Source of the DNA: JBBRWV01 sp038248985
Lineage (GTDB): Bacteria; Planctomycetota; Phycisphaerae; WQYP01
DNA length: 10,101 bases
Reading direction: 5' to 3'
Assembly: GCA_038248985.1 (NCBI GenBank)
Contig: JBBRWV010000127.1
Coordinates: 1 to 10,101, forward strand
A model generated the notes under the pieces. It ran no database searches. It worked only from the letters and a program-made list of their open reading frames with translations, and had not been told where the DNA came from. Both the position numbers and the translations under genes were made by a program. Shown here one piece after another: positions 1-5,643 of this stretch; the stretch's first letter is position 1; each line of letters starts with the position of its first letter.

Positions 1-2
1 TC

Positions 3-92
3 GGCCTCAGTTGGCATGGCGTGGCCGCCATCATCAAACGGATTCGCGCCCAGTTCTCGAAGATGGAGCTCAACGCATGGCTACAGAACTGA
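3..92 (+). CDS. C-terminal end of an unidentified protein (partial, 5' end outside window)
   Basis: An open frame enters from the left edge and stops with TGA at 90-92. The visible 29 residues read GLSWHGVAAIIKRIRAQFSK and then a short MELNAWLQN tail. This is a basic, helix-like segment that could be the last helix of a DNA-binding protein, but I do not recognise the family. The evidence that it is coding is sensible composition and its 16-bp overlap with the start of the next gene (ATG at 77), typical of tightly packed element operons. It is probably co-transcribed with the small protein and recombinase downstream. Too little is visible to assign a function. Confidence 0.45.
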   Translation, partial: GLSWHGVAAIIKRIRAQFSKMELNAWLQN

Positions 93-379
93 CCAAGACA
101 CGCCCTGCGGCGGCCCGGTCAGATTCCGCGCCATCTGCAGCGAATCGGACTGGACTTCCCGGCCAGATCATGGCACTGACTGAAGGCGCGGGACGCGACC
201 GGCGGCCGCTGTCGGCCAAATGGATGACGGACGAGTTGGTCGCCTACACCCGCCGGGTGTGGTCCACGTATCTGGGCCAGCCCGTCACCGAGGCCGAGGC
301 GGTCGAGATGCTTACCAACGTGCGCAACGTGGCATTGGCGATCCTGGCCGCCGAAGAAGACGGAGAACAAACGCCATGA
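77..379 (+). CDS. Small conserved-looking protein upstream of and coupled to the recombinase
   Basis: A 100-aa soluble protein with no signal peptide or membrane segment. Residues 1-45 are polar and low in structure; residues 46-95 look like a compact helical domain (WMTDELVAYTRRVW, then TEAEAVEMLTNVRNVALAIL). A TTG start at 11 is possible, but ATG 77 is preferred because GGAG at 65-68 sits 8 bases upstream. The stop overlaps the recombinase start as ATGA (376-379), so the two are very likely translationally coupled. From general recollection, similar small acidic-helical ORFs lie directly upstream of serine recombinases in other mobile elements; I cannot name a Pfam family. A role as recombinase partner, directionality factor or regulator is inferred from position only. 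Confidence 0.7.
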   Translation: MATELTKTRPAAARSDSAPSAANRTGLPGQIMALTEGAGRDRRPLSAKWMTDELVAYTRRVWSTYLGQPVTEAEAVEMLTNVRNVALAILAAEEDGEQTP

Positions 380-1878
380 AAATCGTGATCTGGGCACGAG
401 TCTCTTCACGCGAGCAGCGCGAGGGCTACTCCATCGACGCCCAACTTCGTTTCTGCCGGGCCAAGGCCCAGCGCGAAGGCTGGACTGTGATCAAGGAATT
501 CGCCGTTGCCGAGTCGGCCAAACGCGGGGCTGAGCGCGTGATGTTCAACGAGATGTATGAGTGGGTCCGCCGCAATGCCCGCAAGGAGAAGATCGGCGGC
601 GTCCTGAGCCACAAGCTCGACCGCGTCTGCCGCAATATCCGCGACGCGGTGCGGATGCAGGAACTCGAGGACAAGTGCGGCGTCAAGCTCGCCTTTGTCG
701 ACAACGAGTTTGGCCCCGGCGCCGCCGGCGCCCTCTCATTCAACGTGATGGCCGCTGTCGCCCAGTACTACTCCGACAACCTGCGGACGGAGGTGCTCAA
801 AGGCCGCAACGAGAAAGCGGAACAGGGATGGCTGCCCGCGGGCGCCCCCTTCGGGTACATCAACGTGAAAGACCGCGACAAACCCATCCAGCCCCACCCG
901 ACGGAATCCAAGGCGGTGGTCCGCATCTTCGAGTTGTACGCCCGGGGCGACACCACCTTCAGACTCCTGGCCGACCAGCTCATGCGCGAGGGGCATATCC
1001 ACCGAACCACCCAGCCCCGATTCGCCCCCACGGCCATCTCGTACATCCTCAACAACCGCTTCTACATTGGCCAGTTCCGCTGGCAGAAGAAGGAGTGGCG
1101 ACCCGGACGGCACGAGCCGCTTATTGATGTGGCAACCTTCCAGCGCTGCCAAGATCTCCTGGGCGGGAAGAACCGTCGCCTGGCCAAGCCGGACCTGCCA
1201 CTGGCCTATGGGTTGTTTCGGTGCGAGCACTGCGGCAGCCTGATCACCGGCGAACGCATCAAGCGCAAACTCCGGGGCGGCGGCTTCCGCGAACATCTCT
1301 ATTACCGCTGCGCCAACAACCACCCCGGCGCGGACCATCCGGTGGTTCGCTGGCGTGCCGAGAAACTCGACGAGGCGATAGCAGAGGACCTGAAGACCAT
1401 GCGCCTGCCCAACGCGGAAATCGCCGGCTGGTTCAGCCACACGCTGCGGCAGGTGTTTGTTCACGAAATCGACCAGCGCGACCGCCAGCAGACGATTCTT
1501 GCCCGCCGTCGGGTCGAGTTGACCAGCACCAAGGACCGCCTGGTGCGGGCGTTTGTGTCCGGCGCCATCGATGAGGGGACATTGAAGGCTCAAACGGTCG
1601 ATCTGGACGCCCAATTGGGCGAGGTAAATCGGGGGATCGATGGGGCCGGGGACATGGACGCCGGACGCGGTGACATTGCGGTGCGTCTCTTCGACTGGAC
1701 GCAGAACGCGGCCGAGGATTGGCGCGGTTCAAAGATCGCCCGGAAGCGGGTAGTTCTGGAAGCGCTATCTTTGAACCGGCGGCTGAGCGCCACAAGTCTT
1801 TGCCTGGAAAAGAGAAGGCCGTTCCGAGAGCTATCGGAACGGCCTCCAATCCAGCTAAATCGGGGCGACAGGATTTGA
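376..1878 (+). CDS. Large serine recombinase (site-specific integrase)
   Basis: A 500-aa resolvase/invertase-superfamily recombinase that would cut and rejoin attachment sites through a phosphoserine link. The N-terminal catalytic domain spans about residues 1-145: ARVSSREQREGYSIDAQ carries the likely nucleophile Ser10 and Arg8, KLDRVCRN (80-87) matches the conserved DRLSRN block, and the long E-helix follows (131-150). The Recombinase domain is about 155-265 (APFGY at 157-161). A zinc-ribbon segment starts CEHC (283-286) with Cys312, but the fourth ligand appears to be His316 or His321 instead of Cys. A charged, probably coiled-coil stretch lies at about 365-415. ATG 376 is chosen because residue 1 directly precedes the first catalytic strand and overlaps the upstream stop as ATGA; in-frame codons from 220 add an implausible Arg-rich leader. 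The last five codons and stop lie within the tRNA-Pro gene. It looks intact. Confidence 0.93.
   Translation: MKIVIWARVSSREQREGYSIDAQLRFCRAKAQREGWTVIKEFAVAESAKRGAERVMFNEMYEWVRRNARKEKIGGVLSHKLDRVCRNIRDAVRMQELEDKCGVKLAFVDNEFGPGAAGALSFNVMAAVAQYYSDNLRTEVLKGRNEKAEQGWLPAGAPFGYINVKDRDKPIQPHPTESKAVVRIFELYARGDTTFRLLADQLMREGHIHRTTQPRFAPTAISYILNNRFYIGQFRWQKKEWRPGRHEPLIDVATFQRCQDLLGGKNRRLAKPDLPLAYGLFRCEHCGSLITGERIKRKLRGGGFREHLYYRCANNHPGADHPVVRWRAEKLDEAIAEDLKTMRLPNAEIAGWFSHTLRQVFVHEIDQRDRQQTILARRRVELTSTKDRLVRAFVSGAIDEGTLKAQTVDLDAQLGEVNRGIDGAGDMDAGRGDIAVRLFDWTQNAAEDWRGSKIARKRVVLEALSLNRRLSATSLCLEKRRPFRELSERPPIQLNRGDRI
1725..1778. repeat. 12-bp perfect inverted repeat inside recombinase 3' coding region
   Basis: CGGTTCAAAGAT at 1725-1736 and its exact reverse complement at 1767-1778 are separated by 30 bases. 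The arms encode GSKI and SLNR of the recombinase, so the symmetry is superimposed on coding sequence. It lies about 80 bp from the tRNA and resembles a two-arm protein-binding site or a weak long-loop RNA hairpin. No function can be assigned from sequence alone. Confidence 0.5.
1816..1845 (-). terminator. Rho-independent terminator of tRNA-Pro, inside the recombinase gene
   Basis: On the minus strand, 14 bases past the tRNA 3' end, AGGCCGTTCCGA and TCGGAACGGCCT form a perfect 12-bp stem with a 6-base loop, followed by the pyrimidine-rich tail TCTCTTTTCC. In the plus direction the hairpin is not followed by T residues, so it acts for the tRNA and not for the recombinase. The same bases encode recombinase residues of about 481-490. 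Confidence 0.75.
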
Positions 1879-1934
1879 ACCTGCGACTTCCTGGTCCCAA
1901 ACCAGGCGCTCTAGCCAGGCTGAGCTACGCCCCG
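1860..1934 (-). tRNA. tRNA-Pro (anticodon TGG)
   Basis: Read on the minus strand, the sequence folds into a complete cloverleaf: acceptor CGGGGCG/CGCCCCG (7 bp), D stem GCTC/GAGC, anticodon stem CCTGG/CCAGG with loop TTTGGGA giving anticodon TGG and G37, a 5-base variable loop AAGTC, and T arm GCAGG-TTCAAAT-CCTGT with one G-T pair. The discriminator base is A and CCA is not encoded; the bases after it read TTT. It decodes CCA and other CCN proline codons. It is an intact gene with an element integrated at its 3' side, and its 3' half also encodes the end of the recombinase. An upstream TATAGT box and a downstream terminator make it a single-gene unit. Confidence 0.97.
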
Positions 1935-1982
1935 TTTACTTTTGGATGGGACTCCGGCTGGGAGTGGCCGATCCATGGAGAG

Positions 1983-1988
1983 ACTATA
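1983..1988 (-). promoter_or_regulatory. Probable -10 box for tRNA-Pro
   Basis: TATAGT on the minus strand (5 of 6 matches to TATAAT) lies 48 bases before the tRNA 5' end, implying a leader of about 40 bases. No convincing -35 element is seen; that region overlaps the last codons of the rhomboid gene. Confidence 0.45.
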
Positions 1989-2012
1989 ACAAATCGGCGG
2001 GAGGTGTGCGAC

Positions 2013-3221
2013 TCAGGGGGAGGTGGGCGATACGGGCGGGGGGAGCTTGGCGAGTTCGGTTTCGGCGAAAGCACGCTGCTTGGGGTCGTGCAGGCGCGGG
2101 AGGACGGCTTGGAGGAGGGCGCGGGCACGGTCGGGCTTCGGCAGATACTGGGAATAAATCAGGCTGAGGACGAGCATGGCTTGTTCGGCCTGCATTTCGC
2201 GGGGGTAGAGGCGGAGGTAGTCTTCGTAGGCATCGGTGGCGGATGCGTAGCGTTGATCGGTCATGAGTTGATTGGCGACGTCGAGCTGGTCTTGAGGGGG
2301 GAGTGCCTGGCGGGGATCGACAGCGCGGAGGGCGAGGTATTTTTCGGTGGCGGCGGGGAGGTTGTGGGCGCGGAGGAGGGCGAGGATTTCTTCGCGTTGG
2401 AGCAAGAGTGCGGCGTCGATGGGGGTGGCCTTGATGCCAGTGCCGGCGCATACGCCCGGGCGCGGGTCGAAGGCGTTCCAGCCCTGAGAGACAGCGCTTT
2501 CGTAGGCTTTGCGGCGGCGCCAGCGTTCGATCATGGCGAGGAAATCGTAGTGGTCGCGCTGGGTGAGGCCGGTGAGGAGGAGGAGCATGCCGATGAGGAA
2601 ACCGGCGGCGTTGCCGGTGAGGTGTGCGGCGTGAGCGGTGCCGGAGTGGGGCATGAGGAGGGGTTCAAGGATGTCTTTGCCGATGGAGAAGAAGATGACG
2701 TAGATGGCGGGGATTTCCCAGCGGTCGATGTAGAGGAAGAACCAGATGAAGAGGCGGACCTGGGTTTGAGGGAGGAGCGCGAGGTACATGCCGGTGACGG
2801 CGGAGATGGCACCGCTGGCCCCGAGGGTGCGACCGTCGGACATGAGGACCTGGCCGCAGCCGGCAAGGATGCCTCCGGTGAGGAAGAAGGCGAGGTATCC
2901 GGCGTGGCCGAGTTTTTCGTTGAGGTTGTTGCCGAAGACGTAGAGGAAGAGCATGTTGAAGAAGATGTGGGAGAGGCTGAGGTGGAGGAACTGGTAGGTG
3001 AAGAACTGGTAGAGGGTGGAATTTTGGGGATCGAGCATGAACTTGGCCCAACCGGGGGCGAGGCCGGCGTCAGCGGCGGGAGGGAGTAGTGGAACGGGGG
3101 CGTTGCCGAGGGAGACGGAATGGCTGAGAAAATAGATAAGGATGTTGGCGGCGATGAGGAGGGCGTTCATCCACGGGAAGTGGCGTTGGGGGCGGTCGGT
3201 ACCGATGGGGATGGGGATCAT
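2013..3221 (-). CDS. Rhomboid-family intramembrane serine protease with C-terminal TPR-like domain
   Basis: A 402-aa inner-membrane protease predicted to cleave transmembrane substrates within the bilayer. Rhomboid signatures are all present: the HxxxxHxxxN block (His80, His85, Asn89), GASG at 134-137 with nucleophile Ser136, and AHLTGNAAG with the partner His200. About six hydrophobic segments lie between 18 and 217, starting with NALLIAANILIYFL (19-32). Residues 37-70, between TM1 and the His/Asn block, form an extended loop. After the membrane core, residues 220-400 are soluble and helical, with TPR-like repeats (about 284-345 and 346-392) presumably on the cytoplasmic side. ATG 3221 is supported by GAGG on the minus strand a few bases upstream. 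The gene is divergent from metK across 265 bp. The substrate is unknown; the TPR tail suggests a protein partner, by inference. Confidence 0.9.
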   Translation of the reverse strand: MIPIPIGTDRPQRHFPWMNALLIAANILIYFLSHSVSLGNAPVPLLPPAADAGLAPGWAKFMLDPQNSTLYQFFTYQFLHLSLSHIFFNMLFLYVFGNNLNEKLGHAGYLAFFLTGGILAGCGQVLMSDGRTLGASGAISAVTGMYLALLPQTQVRLFIWFFLYIDRWEIPAIYVIFFSIGKDILEPLLMPHSGTAHAAHLTGNAAGFLIGMLLLLTGLTQRDHYDFLAMIERWRRRKAYESAVSQGWNAFDPRPGVCAGTGIKATPIDAALLLQREEILALLRAHNLPAATEKYLALRAVDPRQALPPQDQLDVANQLMTDQRYASATDAYEDYLRLYPREMQAEQAMLVLSLIYSQYLPKPDRARALLQAVLPRLHDPKQRAFAETELAKLPPPVSPTSP

Positions 3222-3303
3222 GTGGCCTCGGGTAATGCGAAGAGACGTGAACCTTACATGGGGGGGAGTGGGGGCGTCAAACGGATTTTGGGGAGTGTAT
3301 CAC

Positions 3304-3461
3304 TGACGAATGATATGCGGTGGAGGGACGGACCTATTCGGTCGCTTCTGCATCCATCCGCTTAATCGGATGGACGGATGGTTGCATTCCTACCGGCGAA
3401 GAGTACACTCTCTCTTCCGCACCATGCGGTTCGTCCGCGATGGGAGTTCCGGCATTCGTCA
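3304..3461 (+). promoter_or_regulatory. Structured metK leader; possible divergent SAM-responsive element
   Basis: The 265-bp rhomboid/metK divergent region contains an outer pairing TGACGAATG (3304-3312) with CATTCGTCA (3453-3461). Inside it lie hairpins at 3331-3343 (GACC/GGTC), 3353-3374 (8-bp stem TCCATCCG/CGGATGGA), 3398-3417 (GAAGAG/CTCTTC) and 3422-3443 (CCATGCGG/CCGC-ATGG with one bulge). GGTGGAGGGAC at 3319-3329 equals the SAM-I riboswitch core string, followed 20 bases later by GCATCC, one base off the SAM-I GCAACC. Other conserved SAM-I parts are not recognisable. A weak promoter (TTGCAT 3382-3387, 16-base spacer, TACACT 3404-3409) would leave most of this out of the transcript. 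No strong T-tract is present, so any control would act on translation or the region could be DNA operators. Confidence 0.3.
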
Positions 3462-3486
3462 CGCCTTTTCTTAAGCGAGGACTCTT

Positions 3487-4728
3487 GTGAGTAATACGCA
3501 CCTTTTCACGTCAGAATCCGTTTCCATGGGCCATCCTGATAAAGTCGCGGATCAGATTTCCGATGCGATTCTCGATTCGCTGCTGGCGGTTGATCCTTAC
3601 GCCCGGGTGGCGTGCGAAACGCTTGTGACGACGGGATTGGTGGTGTTGGCGGGGGAAATCACGGTACACAATCAGAAGGCGATCGACGCGTTGAACAACG
3701 CCGAGGCGACGACGCGCAAAACGATCCAGGAGATCGGGTATGACGATCCGACGACGGGATTTGATTATCGTTCGTGCGCGGTGTTGCGGGCGCTGCACAG
3801 CCAGTCGGCGGATATTTCGCGCGGGGTGACGGCGACAAAGGACAAGGATCAGGGTGCGGGCGACCAAGGGATTATGTTTGGGTATGCATGCAACGAGACG
3901 AAATCGCTGATGCCGCTGCCGATTTACCTGGCGCATCGCCTGGTGGAGAAGCAGGCGGAGTTGCGGAAGAGCGGCAAACTGCCGTGGCTGCGTCCGGATG
4001 CGAAATCGCAGGTGACGATTGAATATGAGAATGACGCGCCGGCGCGGGTACACACGGTGGTGCTTTCGACGCAACACACGGAAGGGGCCGTGGACAAGAA
4101 GAAGGATGCGTTTTCGGAAGCGTGCAAGAAGCAGATTATCGAGTTGCTCATCAAGCCGGTGATTCAGGAAGAGCGTCCGGAATTGTGGAACAAAGAGATT
4201 GTTTTCCACGTGAATCCGACGGGCAAGTTCCTGATTGGCGGACCCCATGGCGATTCGGGCCTGACGGGCCGCAAGATCATTGTGGACACGTACGGGGGCA
4301 TGGGCGCGCACGGCGGCGGGGCGTTTTCCGGCAAGGATCCGTCGAAGGTTGATCGTTCGGCGTGCTACATGGCGCGGTACGTCGCCAAGAACATTGTGGC
4401 GGCGGGATTGGCGAATCGCGTCGAAGTGCAGTTGGGTTATGCGATTGGCGTAGCCGAGCCGGTGTCGGTGCTGGTGGACACGCAAGGGACGGGCGTGGTC
4501 AGCGAAGAATTGATTTCGGAGATTGTGCGGAAAACGTTTGATCTTCGGCCGCGCGGGATTGTCAGTGCGTTGAAGTTGCTGCGGCCGATTTACCGGGAGA
4601 CGGCGGCGCACGGTCACTTTGGACGCGAGTTGCCGCAGTTCACGTGGGAGAAGACGGACAAGGCGGCGACGCTGCGGAAGCTGGCGGGCAGTCCGAAGAA
4701 GCGGAACTTCAGCGACATTCCGTTCTGA
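3487..4728 (+). CDS. metK: S-adenosylmethionine synthetase (methionine adenosyltransferase)
   Basis: A 413-aa cytoplasmic enzyme that makes SAM from methionine and ATP, releasing phosphate and pyrophosphate. Length and order of motifs fit the bacterial MetK family: GHPDK (15-19) near the N-terminus for ATP and phosphate binding, GAGDQGIMFGYA (123-134) in the central domain, and the glycine-rich GGGAFSGKDPSKVDRSA (276-292) near the catalytic metal sites. All key residues appear intact. The start is GTG 3487, where GAGGA (3477-3481) lies 5 bases upstream; the first residues MSNTHLFTSESVSMGHPDK match the family N-terminus. It is a single-gene unit, with a structured leader region upstream and a strong terminator 32 bases after the stop. 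Confidence 0.98.
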   Translation: MSNTHLFTSESVSMGHPDKVADQISDAILDSLLAVDPYARVACETLVTTGLVVLAGEITVHNQKAIDALNNAEATTRKTIQEIGYDDPTTGFDYRSCAVLRALHSQSADISRGVTATKDKDQGAGDQGIMFGYACNETKSLMPLPIYLAHRLVEKQAELRKSGKLPWLRPDAKSQVTIEYENDAPARVHTVVLSTQHTEGAVDKKKDAFSEACKKQIIELLIKPVIQEERPELWNKEIVFHVNPTGKFLIGGPHGDSGLTGRKIIVDTYGGMGAHGGGAFSGKDPSKVDRSACYMARYVAKNIVAAGLANRVEVQLGYAIGVAEPVSVLVDTQGTGVVSEELISEIVRKTFDLRPRGIVSALKLLRPIYRETAAHGHFGRELPQFTWEKTDKAATLRKLAGSPKKRNFSDIPF

Positions 4729-4760
4729 TTCGATTCCTCCATGCCATTAGATATTTGAAG

Positions 4761-4793
4761 GACCACACCCGTCGGTGTGGTCTTTCTTTTTTT
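4761..4793 (+). terminator. Rho-independent terminator of metK
   Basis: A perfect 9-bp stem GACCACACC/GGTGTGGTC (4761-4769 and 4774-4782) with loop CGTC is followed by TTTCTTTTTTT. It closes the metK transcript. In the other direction the hairpin lacks a good T-tract, so it would terminate the opposing minus-strand gene weakly at best. Confidence 0.93.
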
Positions 4794-4863
4794 AGGGGGC
4801 ATATTTGGCAAGCAGCTCTTTGGCCTGGCGGGCGAGTGCGGCGTCTTTGCCGGCGCTGATGGC
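4792..4863 (-). pseudogene. In-frame 23-codon tail beyond the stop of the exported protein
   Basis: Directly after the TAA at 4864-4866 the same minus-strand frame continues as AISAGKDAALARQAKELLAK then YAP and stops with TAA at 4792-4794. All codons are common ones and the peptide is a typical alanine/lysine/leucine amphipathic helix, unlike random sequence. The second stop falls in the T-tract of the metK terminator, a natural place for a convergent gene to end. The simplest reading is that the tail was the original C-terminus, now cut off by one nonsense change or by a sequencing error. It could instead be the remnant of a different gene. Confidence 0.5.
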
Positions 4864-5562
4864 TTAGAGCTCGACCCGGATGGTGGCGGGGAGCGCGGTG
4901 AATTTTGAGGTCCAGACCATGGCGCCTTGTTTCAGTTCAGGACGGCCGGTTTTGAGGGCGACGGCGATGGAGACTTCGCAAATCTCGGGTTTGAGCCGCG
5001 AGGGAAGTTCGGTGCGCATCAGCTTTCCCACCACAATTTGGGTGTAGCCGTTGCGGCTGGCGGCGAGTTTGTCGATGGCGGCGGTGAGGGCTTTTTCATC
5101 GACTTCCAGGCGATGATTGGCAAGGTCGGCAAGAAGTGCGGCATGGGGCAAGACTTCCGTGACACAGTGGATGACCGATTTTTCATCGGTCTCGGATTTG
5201 AGAACTTCGGCACCAAGGACGGGCCTTATGTTTTCTTTTTCCGCGGAAAGAAAGATCAACACGCGATCACCGGCAGCGAAACGGGGCTTGGTTTCTTTTC
5301 GCGTGACGCGAATGGTGATGTTGCTCACTGTGAGCGTTCCGTGGGCGTCGCCTTTGAGGGTGGTGGCGACGGTGATTTCCGCGCGATCGGATTTTTCGTC
5401 GAACGACTTCACTGTGCCGGTGATGACGCTGTCGGATTTGGTGAGCAGTGATTCGAGAGTGCCGATTGGCAGGTAGAACAGACCATAAGCGGTGCCGGCA
5501 AACATGCTGATGATGCAGAACAGGATGGGCAGGAGGCGGCGCTGTATTTCTTTTCTTGGCAT
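4864..5562 (-). CDS. Exported protein of unknown function, possibly C-terminally truncated
   Basis: A 232-aa protein I cannot assign to a named family. The N-terminus has a signal-peptide shape: basic MPRKEIQRR, hydrophobic LLPILFCIISMFAG (10-23) and a possible cleavage after TAYG (27). Next comes a predicted beta-rich domain (about 38-115) with SDSVITGTVKSF, a variable strand, TTLKGDAHGTLTVSN and AAGDRVLIFL, a pattern I associate with secreted proteins of planctomycetes and myxobacteria that carry a small OB-like domain. A helical stretch follows (138-175) and a second beta region to the end. ATG 5562 is supported by GGAGGG 6 bases upstream. The frame continues in good coding quality past the stop, so the present C-terminus may be premature. 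It is divergent from the methyltransferase gene across 81 bp. Confidence 0.8.
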   Translation of the reverse strand: MPRKEIQRRLLPILFCIISMFAGTAYGLFYLPIGTLESLLTKSDSVITGTVKSFDEKSDRAEITVATTLKGDAHGTLTVSNITIRVTRKETKPRFAAGDRVLIFLSAEKENIRPVLGAEVLKSETDEKSVIHCVTEVLPHAALLADLANHRLEVDEKALTAAIDKLAASRNGYTQIVVGKLMRTELPSRLKPEICEVSIAVALKTGRPELKQGAMVWTSKFTALPATIRVEL

Positions 5563-5588
5563 GGATGACCCTCCGCGGCAACACGGGT

Positions 5589-5615
5589 ATTCTACCTAAG
5601 TCTGAAACGGCTCAA
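5589..5615 (-). promoter_or_regulatory. Possible promoter of the exported-protein gene
   Basis: On the minus strand TTGAGC (5610-5615) and TAGAAT (5589-5594, 5 of 6 matches to TATAAT) are 15 bases apart, slightly short of the usual 17. The position, 27 bases before the ATG, suits a short leader containing the GGAGGG ribosome site. Confidence 0.35.
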
Positions 5616-5643
5616 AGAAGATTGACGGGTTGGTGGCTTCTAT

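Larger units (their letters stand above)
1..1860. mobile_element. Right end of an integrated element with a serine recombinase, abutting tRNA-Pro
   Basis: Three overlapping genes ending in a serine recombinase run up to the 3' end of a tRNA-Pro gene, the usual layout for an integrative element inserted at a tRNA. The base composition also changes here: both strands are balanced in G and C up to the tRNA, while beyond it the + strand is strongly G-rich. The other end of the element and its cargo lie to the left of the window. The exact right boundary is inferred from the tRNA 3' end; a duplicated attachment core cannot be tested without the left end. It could be a prophage, an integrative element or a decayed remnant. 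Confidence 0.6.

Noticed and set aside
220..375. N-terminal extension of the recombinase to 220
   Set aside because: It is an Arg/Gly-rich shadow of the small protein gene in another frame; the catalytic domain begins right at ATG 376.
736..1614. A 292-codon minus-strand open frame opposite the recombinase
   Set aside because: The opposite strand has the complete recombinase with catalytic and zinc-ribbon motifs; the antisense frame has no recognisable domain.
1719..3089. A 456-codon plus-strand open frame opposite the rhomboid gene
   Set aside because: It is extremely Gly/Glu/Val-rich, runs through the tRNA, and lies antisense to a gene with full rhomboid motifs. Strong G-richness of this strand removes stop codons and creates such frames.
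3319..3420. A canonical SAM-I riboswitch before metK
   Set aside because: Only the GGTGGAGGGAC core matches exactly; GCAACC is GCATCC, the P2b loop with GAAACC is missing, and the 3' AGATAAG-type strand is not evident. Kept as a finding of a diverged element, not called as SAM-I.
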